In this document: positions 31,503 through 40,148 of the stretch, one piece after another | Position numbering within the stretch: the first letter of the stretch is position 1 | How the letters are laid out: each line of letters begins with the position of its first letter | Assembly: GCA_900546485.1 (NCBI GenBank) | Contig: URDK01000007.1 | Location: forward strand, 1-51,141 | Length of the DNA stretch: 51,141 bases | Direction of reading: 5' to 3' | Origin: an uncultured Eubacteriales bacterium | GTDB lineage: Bacteria > Bacillota > Clostridia > Oscillospirales > Oscillospiraceae | The notes under the pieces: generated by a model | The model's input: the letters and a program-made list of their open reading frames with translations, nothing else | Database searches by the model: none | Told to the model about the DNA's origin: nothing | Program-made: the position numbers and the translations under genes

Positions 31503-32918
31503 TTACCACACCTGCAAATTCAGCGTGAATGCCACCAGATACAGCAGCGAGAGCGGTGTACTCACCGCGAAAGCAAGGCGCTCGCTCGCAGGCTTTTCAC
31601 TCACCAGCGAGAGGGACAGGCATATCGACGGCATTGCAATGAGATAGCGCGGCGCGCTGAGTAGCCAGGTGGCGCCTATGGCTATGACGTAGTAGGCGAT
31701 GAACCAGGCCGTATAGCCGGGACGCAGCCGCTTTGCGCCGGGTATCATGATTATAAGCGCGAAAAAGCTCCAAATCAGGTTTGGTATCCACAGCCCCCAA
31801 GCCGAGCTGCGGCCTCCTTCCAAATATGACACCGCATTCTCAAGCTGGTAGGCCGCCGTGTTGAAGAACAGGCCGAAATTCTGTCCCCAGTGCTCGGACT
31901 GGTACTCCATATACTTGAAGGGGTCGCCCGAGACGCGATAGTTGATATAGCAGTAGACACCAAAGCCTGCGGGTATGAGCAGCGCCCACAGAAAGCGCGG
32001 CAGAGCGCTCTTGCGCTTTCCACCCCGCAAATACGCGCTCACAAGTTCAAAGATTACCGGCACAAAGAGCATGAGTCCCAGCGAGCGCGTGAAGGCCGCG
32101 TAAGCGCCCGCGAGACAGCCGAGGCCAAATTTCCCGCGCCGCACAAGATAAACGCAGAGAGCGCAGCAGAGGAGGAACAGGCCCTCACTCATTGGGGCAG
32201 CAAAGAAAAATGAGCCCGGCAGCACGCACAGGAGCTTTACAGCCCTTAGCGCCCTCGTGTGACCGTAGTCGAGGCGGAAAAGGCTGTACAGCACACATCC
32301 GGCAGCGGAAAAGCTCAACGCCGATACAAGAAATGCCGCGAGCAGATAATTGCGCACCAGCAGGTACATAAGTCCTATGGCTACGGGGTAACCCGGTAGG
32401 AATACCAGCTGAACCAGCCTGTCCATAGCGGCGTTTTCGTCTGCAAAGTATCCGGTCTCAATGAGCCTGGGGACATCAGCCTCGCTGATATAGCCGTCGC
32501 GTGCGATATCGATGTAGTGGTGGCTGTCGGTGTAGGTCCAGTATTGCAGCGATTCATAAAAGCTCTCGTGACTGCCTCCGAGAAGCCGCAGCAGCCAGAC
32601 GAGCAGCGTCATACCGAAGCAAAATCCCAGGAGTGAGAGAAATATTTTGAGTTTTATGTGCATGGGCGCGGCTTCAGAGGTCTCAGGAGGAGCGGGAAGC
32701 TCATTTCCGCGCCAGGCTGCCACCCAGAGAGGCACAAAGCGCAGACATACCCATATAAAAAGCACAAGGCTGACAAGCGCCGCAGCGCGTCCGGCAAGGC
32801 TCCTCGGCGTCGTGCTCCACCAGTAGATGTAGAGCGCCGCAAGGACCAAAATACCGCAGCTCGAGATACAGGTCTCGACCTTGCCGTAAGCGCGCAGGCG
32901 GCCAGATATCGAATGCAA
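31503..32918 (-). CDS. PIG-V/mannosyltransferase-like polytopic membrane protein
   Basis: A 471-residue protein with about twelve hydrophobic helices. The loop YTDSHHYIDIARDGYI after the third helix is the acidic loop found in PIG-V and other GT-C glycosyltransferases that use lipid-linked sugars, and FLPGYPVAIGLMY follows. GT-C activity is inferred from that motif and topology. It is the last gene of a minus-strand run (PadR, DUF1700, membrane protein, PIG-V-like), which may share the PadR-type promoter. The 24 bp gap from the upstream gene suggests co-transcription. Confidence 0.72.
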   Translation of the reverse strand: MHSISGRLRAYGKVETCISSCGILVLAALYIYWWSTTPRSLAGRAAALVSLVLFIWVCLRFVPLWVAAWRGNELPAPPETSEAAPMHIKLKIFLSLLGFCFGMTLLVWLLRLLGGSHESFYESLQYWTYTDSHHYIDIARDGYISEADVPRLIETGYFADENAAMDRLVQLVFLPGYPVAIGLMYLLVRNYLLAAFLVSALSFSAAGCVLYSLFRLDYGHTRALRAVKLLCVLPGSFFFAAPMSEGLFLLCCALCVYLVRRGKFGLGCLAGAYAAFTRSLGLMLFVPVIFELVSAYLRGGKRKSALPRFLWALLIPAGFGVYCYINYRVSGDPFKYMEYQSEHWGQNFGLFFNTAAYQLENAVSYLEGGRSSAWGLWIPNLIWSFFALIIMIPGAKRLRPGYTAWFIAYYVIAIGATWLLSAPRYLIAMPSICLSLSLVSEKPASERLAFAVSTPLSLLYLVAFTLNLQVW

Positions 32919-32942
32919 AACACAACCCTCCCAACGGGAAAC

Positions 32943-33650
32943 TTAGACGGGCACGATCCTCAAATGTTTCTCTCCGCGCCTGAGACTGGCACGGTTGACT
33001 GCAAGGTAAAGTCGGGCCGATAGAAGTATCATAACACCAGCTGTCAAATAATACACGCCCAGCGCAAGGGGAGTGCCACCAGAGGGCAGTGCAGACCGCA
33101 GTAAGCGCGCATCCAGCAGCTCGTATATGAGCAGCGTCCCTCCGCCGGACCAGGGCCGGAGCAGCGCCGCACGTATTGCGACGGCTGCTGTGCCTATGGG
33201 CAAAAACGCAGCATCTCTCCGTGTAAAGCGTTCTGTACCAGTTACAGTAAGTCCCAACACCAGCAGAGAGCCGTGGCAGAAGAGCGAGAGCAGCACGTCC
33301 GAAGGCGGATATGCTCCGTAGATGGCATCGCCGACAAAAACCATGGCCGAGTAGTATACCGAACCTGCAAGCAGTCCGGCATATGCAGCCCAACAACGCA
33401 GACGTTTCGGGCCAAAGAGTAAAATTGAAGGAGTTGTGAAATAGGCCGCGGCTGAAAATTCAACAGGCAGCACGAGCTTAGCGCCCATAATTGGTGGCAG
33501 AGCGTATTTAAGAATGTTCACACCGAGGAGCAGTACAGAGAGCCGCCGAATGGCTTTTAATCTAGACTGCTTAGGACGCAACGAGAGCTCGTGTGCCGTC
33601 CAAATGAGCGATATGAGCGCGCAGGCGGCAAAGATATTCAGAGCAGACAC
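32943..33650 (-). CDS. Polytopic membrane protein, possibly YwaF/TMEM164-like
   Basis: A 235-residue protein with about six or seven hydrophobic helices and a conserved-looking CHGSLLVLGLTV segment near the middle. It resembles the YwaF/TP0381 family, though I cannot confirm this by search. The GTG at 33650 is the best start: GGGGG lies 8 bases upstream and the preceding gene's stop is 13 bases away. The longer frame from 33704 would overlap that gene by about 40 bp. Confidence 0.6.
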   Translation of the reverse strand: MSALNIFAACALISLIWTAHELSLRPKQSRLKAIRRLSVLLLGVNILKYALPPIMGAKLVLPVEFSAAAYFTTPSILLFGPKRLRCWAAYAGLLAGSVYYSAMVFVGDAIYGAYPPSDVLLSLFCHGSLLVLGLTVTGTERFTRRDAAFLPIGTAAVAIRAALLRPWSGGGTLLIYELLDARLLRSALPSGGTPLALGVYYLTAGVMILLSARLYLAVNRASLRRGEKHLRIVPV

Positions 33651-33663
33651 GCTGTGTGCCCCC

Positions 33664-34398
33664 TTACATAAACCAGCCCCATACGTGCCAGTACTCCACT
33701 GCACCGGCGGTGAGTACAGAGGTCACAAATGCTGCTGCAGCAAAGAGAACAAAGGCTATCAGTGAAACAAGCAGCACCTTGCGCATACGCCTGCGGCGCG
33801 CGGGAGCAAGCTGAGGTGCGCAGGGCAGGGAAGGGAGCACCGGACGTCCGGCAGCTGCGGCGGTTGCGTTGCGGTGAAAACGAAAATAGGCACGGCAGAG
33901 CTGGACCAGCAATCGGGAAAAATAACCGCAGCCCTCAGCAGAGAGTACTGCCAGCGCCGCCAGAGCCAGAGCATATATCGCGCCGCACCAGTAGGGCATC
34001 TCGGGCAGATTTACATACGGCTGCATGTCGAGGGGAATGAGCAGACAGAGCGCAACAAGGCCGGCTGCCACGGCGGCGCATGCTACAACAAGCACCCAGC
34101 ACGCGAACACCAGGAAAAAGCTCAGCACAAAGATGTCTAAAAACACCAGACCTGTCCAGGTCACGGCTGCCCTTGCTGCGCCGGCGCGTTTCGCGCTCTT
34201 GGCAGGAGTCTCGGGCTCAAATTGCGCGGCCAGTTCCTCCGGCGGACCCAGGCGCGCAGCTATTTCCTCCTCGGAATACCCATCGGCCATCTTGTACTCA
34301 AAATGGCGGCGGTATTCGCCAAGTATGTCCTCAGGTTCCGGTACGCGCCGGGTCTCAAGCTCCGCCTCCAGGCGGGAGAGAAATTCGTTTTTAGTCAT
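33664..34398 (-). CDS. DUF1700-type membrane protein (PadR partner)
   Basis: A 244-residue protein. The first 70 residues are the cytoplasmic DUF1700-like domain with KNEFLSRLEAELETR, DILGEYRRHFEY and SEEEIAARLGPPEELAAQ. Three or four membrane helices follow. Such proteins are usually encoded just after a PadR regulator and may sense membrane state; their function is not known. ATG 34398 is preferred (GGAGG at 9 bases) and overlaps the PadR stop as ATGACTAA. The frame from 34476 lies inside padR. Confidence 0.82.
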   Translation of the reverse strand: MTKNEFLSRLEAELETRRVPEPEDILGEYRRHFEYKMADGYSEEEIAARLGPPEELAAQFEPETPAKSAKRAGAARAAVTWTGLVFLDIFVLSFFLVFACWVLVVACAAVAAGLVALCLLIPLDMQPYVNLPEMPYWCGAIYALALAALAVLSAEGCGYFSRLLVQLCRAYFRFHRNATAAAAGRPVLPSLPCAPQLAPARRRRMRKVLLVSLIAFVLFAAAAFVTSVLTAGAVEYWHVWGWFM

Positions 34399-34714
34399 TT
34401 GAGTCATCCTCCTCCAAAAGCTGCAAAACGGTTCGCGCAAAGCCGAGATACTCAGCCCTGTCCCGCGCGTAGGCATCTGCTCCTAGGCTCGTCAGCTTAT
34501 AATACTTCCGCGGCGGACCGCCGCTCTCCTCCTGAAGATAGGTAGTCAGCAGCCCGTCGGCCTTCAGCTTGCGCAGGATGGGGTAGACGGTGCCGTCGGC
34601 TATGTCTATGTGCCGGGAGAGATATTCAGATATCTCGTAGCCATAACAGTCCCGCTTTTTCAATAGTGAGAGCACGCATAGCTCAAGTACGCCTTTTTTG
34701 TATTGCGAGTTCAC
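34391..34714 (-). CDS. PadR family transcription regulator
   Basis: A 107-residue winged-helix repressor: QYKKGVLELCVLSLLKKRDCYGYEISEYLSR, then ADGTVYPILRKLKADGLL (recognition helix region) and PRKYYKLTSLGA. GTG 34714 is preferred, since AAGGAG lies 7 bases before it; the TTG at 34735 has no such site. PadR/DUF1700 pairs respond to stress on membrane or cell wall. An operator-like dyad lies across its own -10 box, so autoregulation is likely. Confidence 0.88.
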   Translation of the reverse strand: MNSQYKKGVLELCVLSLLKKRDCYGYEISEYLSRHIDIADGTVYPILRKLKADGLLTTYLQEESGGPPRKYYKLTSLGADAYARDRAEYLGFARTVLQLLEEDDSND

Positions 34715-34737
34715 AGTGCCACTCCTTTCTGTCAACC

Positions 34738-34774
34738 ACTACTATATAATATTCAGTAGTCAATTAAATGTCAA
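34738..34774 (-). promoter_or_regulatory. padR promoter with an operator-like dyad over the -10
   Basis: On the minus strand TTGACA (34769-34774), 17 bp, TATTAT (34746-34751). The dyad ACTACT...AGTAGT (34738-34760, 23 bp, 6 bp arms plus partly matching interior) covers the -10. This fits a repressor site for the PadR protein itself. Confidence 0.75.
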
Positions 34775-34795
34775 TACCCGATTTCAAATTTTCTC

Positions 34796-34823
34796 TTGAC
34801 AATCCCAAAAGCGGCACTATAAT
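34796..34823 (+). promoter_or_regulatory. Promoter for the MATE gene
   Basis: TTGACA (34796-34801), 16 bp, TATAAT (34818-34823), divergent from the padR promoter. Only 21 bp separate the two -35 boxes, so PadR binding could affect both. Confidence 0.85.
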
Positions 34824-34879
34824 AAATTGGCTAAAATCAAAGGTTCAAATTTGTGCAACATCCCTGGTTAGGAGCAAAT

Positions 34880-36239
34880 ATGGAGAAGAACAAGTCCGTC
34901 AAAAGAGTAAACAACATTCTCGGCCTGACCTGGCCCATATTTATAGAGCTGGTTCTGCAAATGCTGGTCGGCAACGCGGACCAGATCATGGTCGGCTGGT
35001 ATGACCCTGATCTGGTAGGAGCCATCGGCAATGCCAACCAGATAGTTAACCTGCTGCTTATAGTGTTCTCGGTCATCTGCACCGCGGCGACGATACTCAT
35101 CTCGCAATACCTCGGCGCCAAGAGCACCGACCGCCTGCGCGAGACCTATACGGTGTCCCTGCTGGCGAACCTCATCTTTGGTCTGATGGTCAGTGCCATT
35201 CTCGTGTTCCTCTGCGGGCCCATCTACCGCCTGATGAACGTCCCGGATGAGATATTCGATGAGGCAGTGCTCTACATACGCATAATCGGCGCCGGAATGG
35301 TATTTCAGGCAGTGTACCTGACTTTTACGGCATTCTTCCGCAGCTGCCAGCTCATGAAGCAGACGATGCTCGTGTCAGTGCTGGTAAACATCATCAATAT
35401 CGGCTGCAACGCGCTTCTCATAAACGGGCTTTTCGGCCTGCCGGCGCTAGGCGTTGCGGGAGCGGCAATATCCAGTGGTCTCTCCCGAATTATAGGCGTT
35501 GTGGTCATTGCGCTGCTCTTCCGTAAGTACTTCGGCAAGGGAGCTATCTCTGCTTCCTGCCTCAAACCGTTCCCGAAAACGCAGTTCCGCGGTCTGCTGC
35601 ATATTGGCCTTCCCTCCGGAGGCGAGTCCATCTCCTACAACCTCTCGCAGATATGCATACAGGCCGTGTGTAACCGCTTTGAGCTCTTCGTAATAAATAC
35701 CCGAGTATATGCCAACATGTTCGCGATGCTCTCCTACATGTTTGCATCCGCTGTAGCTCAGGCGGCGCAGGTCGTGGTCGCGCGATATATGGGCGGGGGG
35801 AGACACCGAGGCCACAGACAAATGCGTAAGACGCACAATGTATGCCTCCGTCATTATCTCCGGCCTGGTCTCCGTTCTGCTCTGGCTGTTTGCCGAGCCT
35901 CTGTGCGGCATCTTTACCAGCGACGCGCGAGTTATCGCACTTGCCAAGACAATAATGTTTATCGAGATACCGCTGGAGCTGGGCAGAGCGGTCAACATAG
36001 TCATGTGCCGCGCCCTTCAGGCCTGCGGCGACATCCGCTTCCCGATAACCATCTGCGTCATAAGCGCCTGGCTCACCGCTTTGGGAGGAGGCATTCTGCT
36101 CTCCGGGCCGCTTGGCCTCGGCCTGGCCGGTATCTGGATCGCCATGGCCTGCGACGAGTGCCTGCGCGCCGGGCTCTTCCTTTGGCGCTGGCACACCCGC
36201 ACCTGGAGCCACATCCGCCTTGCAGCGGCGTACAACTGA
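34880..36239 (+). pseudogene. MATE-family efflux transporter with a frameshift at a G6 tract
   Basis: From ATG 34880 the frame encodes the first 305 residues of a MATE (NorM/DinF-like) drug/Na+ antiporter, with the family start NILGLTWPIFIELVLQMLVGNADQIMVGW. At GGGCGGGGGG (35791-35800) the frame turns into non-membrane, Arg-rich sequence. In the +1 frame the MATE pattern continues from RTMYASVIISGLVSVLLWLF to the stop at 36239. Removing one G from the six restores a continuous protein of about 452 residues with 12 helices. It can be a true inactivating mutation, phase variation at the homopolymer, or a sequencing error. The promoter and ribosome binding site (AGGAG) are intact. Confidence 0.85.
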
Positions 36240-36246
36240 TAAAGAG

Positions 36247-36276
36247 AAAAATGCCGGCCAACAGGCCGGCATTTTT
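36247..36276. terminator. Bidirectional terminator between the MATE gene and rnpB
   Basis: ATGCCGGCC (36251-36259) pairs with GGCCGGCAT (36264-36272) around AACA. A-run (36247-36250) and T-run (36272-36276) lie on the two sides, so it can end both converging transcripts. Confidence 0.92.
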
Positions 36277-36289
36277 CTCTTAAATTAAT

Positions 36290-36634
36290 GGAGCGGGCCT
36301 GTAAGCCGGGTTCTGTAATCGACGGCCATCTATCTGGGACGCACGTTGCCGCACGCCTCAAGCCACCTCCTCGGGACGGCCGGGCAGGCCTCATGTCCCT
36401 CCACGGTGTTGCTCCGGATAGAGTTTACAGCACCGAACTGTCTCCAGCCGATGGGCGGGCGCTTATCTCCGCCTTTCCACCCTTACTGGTCCGAAGGACC
36501 AGCGGTATATCTCTGTTGCACTTGTCCGAGGGTCGCCCCTGGCGGGTGTTACCCGTTATCCTTGCCCTATGGAGCCCGGACTTTCCTCACGTGCTGGCTT
36601 TCGCCTCACACGCGCGGCCGTCCGGCCCGCTCGC
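36290..36634 (-). ncRNA. rnpB: RNase P RNA (bacterial class A type)
   Basis: The catalytic RNA of RNase P, which cuts the 5' leader from tRNA precursors. On the minus strand the conserved segments are GAGGAAAGTCCGGGC (36574-36588, 5' part of P4) and ACAGAACCCGGCTTA (36302-36316, 3' part of P4). The P1 helix pairs GAGCGGGCC (36624-36632) with GGCCCGCTC (36291-36299). Length is about 345 nt. A promoter stands directly upstream and a terminator directly downstream. The exact ends are estimated from P1. Confidence 0.96.
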
Positions 36635-36640
36635 CCGATT

Positions 36641-36669
36641 ATTTTAACCTCAGCCGAGCTCTGAGTCAA
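36641..36669 (-). promoter_or_regulatory. rnpB promoter (minus strand)
   Basis: On the minus strand TTGACT (36664-36669), 17 bp, TAAAAT (36641-36646), placing the start of transcription close to 36634, at the 5' end of P1. Confidence 0.88.
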
Positions 36670-36682
36670 CAAAAATCGCGAA

Positions 36683-37339
36683 TTATGCTGCCAGCTTTTG
36701 TTTTACATGCTTCAGCGGCTTCACAAATTGCTTTGTAAGCAGTCCTACCAAGACAGCGGCGGCAGCCGTACCCTCGCGGACGCCTGCGAGCTCGCCGAGA
36801 ACCAGCAGTGAAGCTGCGGCTGCCAGAATTACAAGTGTGACATCGACCGCTACCTTTACATTGCCGAATTTAAAGGACGTGACCTGGCAGATAGCCAGTA
36901 CCAGTCCCTCACCGGCCGTGGTAATCAACTCCGCCGTTACTTCCGTGCTGACGCCGAGCGCCACAAAAATGATGCCCGCGGCGCAGAAAAGCCACTGCTG
37001 GATATAACTGCTCAGAACTATATCTCCCATGAACAGCGAAAACATATCAATCATCAGCCCGAATACTATGGCCACAGGGATCTGCAAAAGCTGGTACCAG
37101 TCATATTGTGACCGAAGCATGAGTATCTGCGCGAGCACAAAGAGGGAGTTCACTATGATGGTGGTAGTCCCCACAGACAGACCGGATATCAGGCCGGAAA
37201 CATAGGGCACGCTCGAAATCGGGGAGGTGCCTAATTCAGCCTTGATCGACAGCGCGACGCCCAAGGCCATAACAGCAAGTCCCGCAAGCAGCAGGGCGCA
37301 GCGCGCCGCAAAATGCTTGCGGGAGTCGTTTTTTCCCAT
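36683..37339 (-). CDS. YczE/YyaS/YitT family membrane protein
   Basis: A 218-residue protein with about five or six membrane helices and the family segment GVALSIKAELGTSPISSVPYV followed by VGTTTIIVNSLFVLAQI. The role of the family is poorly known, though one Bacillus member affects lipopeptide synthesis. A good ribosome binding site (AAAGGAG) precedes the start. Possible minus-strand promoter parts (TTGACA near 37393-37398 and TATAAT about 19 bp on) are visible. The gene is convergent with nothing; rnpB lies downstream in the same direction. Confidence 0.78.
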   Translation of the reverse strand: MGKNDSRKHFAARCALLLAGLAVMALGVALSIKAELGTSPISSVPYVSGLISGLSVGTTTIIVNSLFVLAQILMLRSQYDWYQLLQIPVAIVFGLMIDMFSLFMGDIVLSSYIQQWLFCAAGIIFVALGVSTEVTAELITTAGEGLVLAICQVTSFKFGNVKVAVDVTLVILAAAASLLVLGELAGVREGTAAAAVLVGLLTKQFVKPLKHVKQKLAA

Positions 37340-37412
37340 ATTAAGACTCCTTTTTCATATTTTCTTTATTATTATAAAGCATTGAACAGTGGACATGTCA
37401 AGTGGGCATATG

Positions 37413-37452
37413 CAACAAAGTTGTTGTATTCGTCAGAAATTCGGGATATAAT
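37413..37452 (+). promoter_or_regulatory. murD promoter with a dyad over the -35
   Basis: TTGTAT (37424-37429), 17 bp, TATAAT (37447-37452). A perfect inverted repeat CAACAA-AG-TTGTTG (37413-37426) overlaps the -35 and may bind a regulator. Confidence 0.7.
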
Positions 37453-37474
37453 CTTAGGTTGAGAGGTGATTATT

Positions 37475-38875
37475 TTGACACTTCAGGAATATGTTGACTC
37501 CCTTAAGGGCCGGCGCATCGCCGTGCTCGGAATAGGCGTGAGCAATACTCCGCTCATCGACCTGCTGCTCAAAAACGAACTGCCCCTGACCGTCTGCGAT
37601 ATGCGCACCGAGGAGGCGCTTGGAGACATTGCTGCGAGCATGCGTGCACGCGGCGCCCAGCTCCGGCTCGGCCCCGGCTACCTTGACGACCTCGAAGGCT
37701 TTGACTACATTTTCCGCACCCCGGGCTTGCTGCCCACGGACCCCGCGCTCGTAGCCGCCAAGGCACGCGGCGCGGTCATCACCAGCGAGATGGAGATCTT
37801 TTTCCAGCTCTGCCCCTGCCGCACGATAGGGATCACGGGCTCGGACGGCAAGACTACAACTTCGTCGATCATTGCCGAGCTGCTCAAGGCTGCGGGGCGG
37901 CGTGTACATCTTGGCGGCAACATAGGCAAGCCGCTGCTGTGTGAGATACCCGACTTCCATCCGGACGACATAGCCGTGCTTGAGCTCTCTAGCTTCCAGC
38001 TGCACAGCATCAACATACGCCCCAACGTCGCCGTGATCACGAACGTCTCGCCGAACCACCTCGACAAGCACCCTGACTTCGATGACTACGTCAATGCCAA
38101 GCGCCAGATCTTCGCCAATCAGACCGCCGACGATGTACTCATAGTCAACCGTGACAACGCCTGCACTGCCCGTTTTGGCGAGGAGGCTAAATCTAAGGTG
38201 TTGTATTTCAGCCGCAAAGAGACGCTCTCGGACGGCGTGTTCTGCCGCAACGGCATGATTTACCGCAGCCATAATTACGAGGTTGAGAGCATAATCCCGG
38301 CCTCGGAGATACTGCTGCCCGGCGTGCACAACGTAGAGAACTACATGGCAGCCTTCGCTGCCGTAGACGGTATCGTCTCGCCCGAGATGTGCCGCGCTGT
38401 TGCGCGCAGCTATGGGGGCGTGACGCACCGTCTGGAGCTCATACGCAAGCTTAACGGCGTCTCGTATATCAATGACTCAATCGCCACCAGCCCGACCAGA
38501 ACCATAGCCGGTCTGCGCGCGATGCGGGCAAAGCCGATACTCATAGCGGGCGGCCACGACAAGCACGTGAGCTTCGACGGCCTTGCCGACGAGATATGCG
38601 AGCGCGTCCGCGCGCTGCTGCTGACGGGCGATACAGCGGAGCAGATAGCAATAGCCGTGCGGCGCAGCGTGTTCTATGACCCGATGCGTCTGCCGATAAA
38701 AATAGTCCCCGACCTGACCACCGCCGTGCTTGAGGCAAAGGCCATGGCCACGCCGGGGGATATAGTGCTGCTTTCTCCGGCCTGCTCGTCCTTCGACAGG
38801 TTCCGGAACTTCGCCGAGCGCGGCGACAAATTCAGAGAGATAGTTATGGGGTTCAAAGACGATGAAGCTGAGTGA
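37475..38875 (+). CDS. murD: UDP-N-acetylmuramoylalanine--D-glutamate ligase
   Basis: Adds D-Glu to UDP-MurNAc-L-Ala in peptidoglycan precursor synthesis. The N-terminal UDP-binding Rossmann part begins RIAVLGIGVSNTPLI, the ATP loop is GITGSDGKTTTSS, and ITNVSPNHLDKH and the C-terminal LLSPACSSFDRF are family motifs. Length is 466 residues. The start TTG 37475 is chosen because AGAGGTGA lies 5 bases upstream; GTG 37466 overlaps that site. The gene stands away from a dcw cluster, with its own promoter. It overlaps the next gene by 14 bp. Confidence 0.95.
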   Translation: MTLQEYVDSLKGRRIAVLGIGVSNTPLIDLLLKNELPLTVCDMRTEEALGDIAASMRARGAQLRLGPGYLDDLEGFDYIFRTPGLLPTDPALVAAKARGAVITSEMEIFFQLCPCRTIGITGSDGKTTTSSIIAELLKAAGRRVHLGGNIGKPLLCEIPDFHPDDIAVLELSSFQLHSINIRPNVAVITNVSPNHLDKHPDFDDYVNAKRQIFANQTADDVLIVNRDNACTARFGEEAKSKVLYFSRKETLSDGVFCRNGMIYRSHNYEVESIIPASEILLPGVHNVENYMAAFAAVDGIVSPEMCRAVARSYGGVTHRLELIRKLNGVSYINDSIATSPTRTIAGLRAMRAKPILIAGGHDKHVSFDGLADEICERVRALLLTGDTAEQIAIAVRRSVFYDPMRLPIKIVPDLTTAVLEAKAMATPGDIVLLSPACSSFDRFRNFAERGDKFREIVMGFKDDEAE

Positions 38876-40112
38876 CATTCCGACGAATATAGAGCGCCTC
38901 GCGGACGACTGCGAGGCGGAGCTGAGCGGCCGATTTGCTGAGATCGACCGCGTGTCGCGTGCAAATACGCGGCGCATAATGGAGGCCTTTCAGGAGTTCA
39001 AGGTCTCCGAGAGCTGCTTTGCGGGCACGACCGGCTACGGCTACGATGACCTTGGGCGCGAGACGCTCGACAAGATATGGGCCCGCGTGTTCGGCGCGGA
39101 AGCCGCGCTGGTGCGCACCGGCTTTGTTAACGGCACGCACGCCATAGCCTCGGCGCTGTTTGCCGCGGTTGGACCGGGGGAGACCCTCATGTCGGTCATG
39201 GGCGCGCCCTATGACACGCTCAGGACGGCGATCGGTATCTCAGGCGACGCTTACGGCTCTCTGGGCTTTTACGGCGTCAAATATGCCGAGGTACCTACGA
39301 AAAACGGCGGCCCGGATATGGCGGCTATAGAGCGCGAGGCAGGGGAGAAGCACCCGCGCGCCGTGCTCATCCAGCGCTCGAGGGGCTATGACAGCCGCCG
39401 CGCCCTCTCGGCCGAGGAGGTCGGCGAGATCTGCCGTCTCGTCAAGCGCGTGTCACCCGAGACGGTGTGCGTCGTTGACAACTGCTACGGCGAGTTTACC
39501 GAGGTCGTGGAACCGACTATGCTTGGCGCAGACCTCGCCGCCGGCTCGCTTATAAAGAACCCCGGCGGCGGCCTCGCACCCACCGGCGGCTATATTGCGG
39601 GCCGGGCGGAGCTGGTGGAGCGCGCCGCATTCCGCCTCACCGTGCCCGGCATAGGCGGCGAGTGCGGCTGCACTCTGGGCACCAACAGACAGCTGTATCA
39701 GGGCCTGTTCATGGCCCCTCACACCACGGCTCAGGCGCTCAAGACTGCGGCACTGTGCGCCGCGATGCTCGAGAAGCTGGGCTTTGAAACCTCACCCTCC
39801 GCGATGGAACCAAGGTACGATATAATCCAGACGGTTACGCTGCGCTCGGGTGAAAACCTCTGCCGTTTCTGCCGCGGCATTCAGGCCGGCTCGCCAGTAG
39901 ACTCCTATGTCACTCCCGAGCCGTGGAAGATGCCGGGCTACGAGGACGAGGTCATCATGGCCGCAGGCGCGTTCATCCAAGGCTCGTCGATAGAGCTCTC
40001 GGCCGATGGGCCGATGCGTGAGCCGTACATGGCCTTTTTGCAGGGCGGACTGACCTATGAGTCGGGCAGACTCGGAATAATGAACGCAATAGCGGAAATG
40101 CTGGACAAATAG
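38862..40112 (+). CDS. Methionine gamma-lyase family protein (YnbB, aluminium resistance type)
   Basis: A 416-residue PLP-dependent fold I protein. Visible blocks are FAGTTGYGYDDLGRETLDKI and VRTGFVNGTHAIASALFAAV (shortened here), the Asp strand VCVVDNCYGEFTEV, and the PLP-lysine segment AGSLIKNPGGGLAPTGGY. The family (YnbB in Bacillus) is annotated after an old aluminium tolerance report; its true substrate is unclear, possibly a C-S lyase. Conserved Cys occur at GGECGCTLG. It begins inside the end of murD. Confidence 0.88.
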   Translation: MKLSDIPTNIERLADDCEAELSGRFAEIDRVSRANTRRIMEAFQEFKVSESCFAGTTGYGYDDLGRETLDKIWARVFGAEAALVRTGFVNGTHAIASALFAAVGPGETLMSVMGAPYDTLRTAIGISGDAYGSLGFYGVKYAEVPTKNGGPDMAAIEREAGEKHPRAVLIQRSRGYDSRRALSAEEVGEICRLVKRVSPETVCVVDNCYGEFTEVVEPTMLGADLAAGSLIKNPGGGLAPTGGYIAGRAELVERAAFRLTVPGIGGECGCTLGTNRQLYQGLFMAPHTTAQALKTAALCAAMLEKLGFETSPSAMEPRYDIIQTVTLRSGENLCRFCRGIQAGSPVDSYVTPEPWKMPGYEDEVIMAAGAFIQGSSIELSADGPMREPYMAFLQGGLTYESGRLGIMNAIAEMLDK

Positions 40113-40126
40113 TCGACATATAAATA

Positions 40127-40148
40127 GCATGGGGGTGATCACCCATGC
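40127..40148 (+). promoter_or_regulatory. Hairpin that holds the start codon of yunB
   Basis: GCATGGG (40127-40133) pairs perfectly over 7 bp with CCCATGC (40142-40148). The start codon ATG 40145-40147 lies in the 3' arm, and the Shine-Dalgarno GGGGGTGAT lies in the 5' arm and loop, so folding would hide both. A CATATAAAT (40117-40125) just upstream resembles the -10 of sporulation promoters. Confidence 0.55.

Noticed and set aside
33651..33704. N-terminal extension of the YwaF-like membrane protein
   Set aside because: It would overlap the DUF1700 gene by 40 bp and has no ribosome binding site, while GTG 33650 has one.
35801..36283. Arg-rich C-terminal part of the uninterrupted MATE frame as a real protein end
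   Set aside because: The +1 frame carries the true membrane helices of the family, so this part is out-of-frame sequence after the G6 tract.
36288..36738. Open frames on the plus strand over the RNase P RNA
   Set aside because: The region matches conserved RNase P RNA elements on the minus strand with promoter and terminator; the frames are chance.
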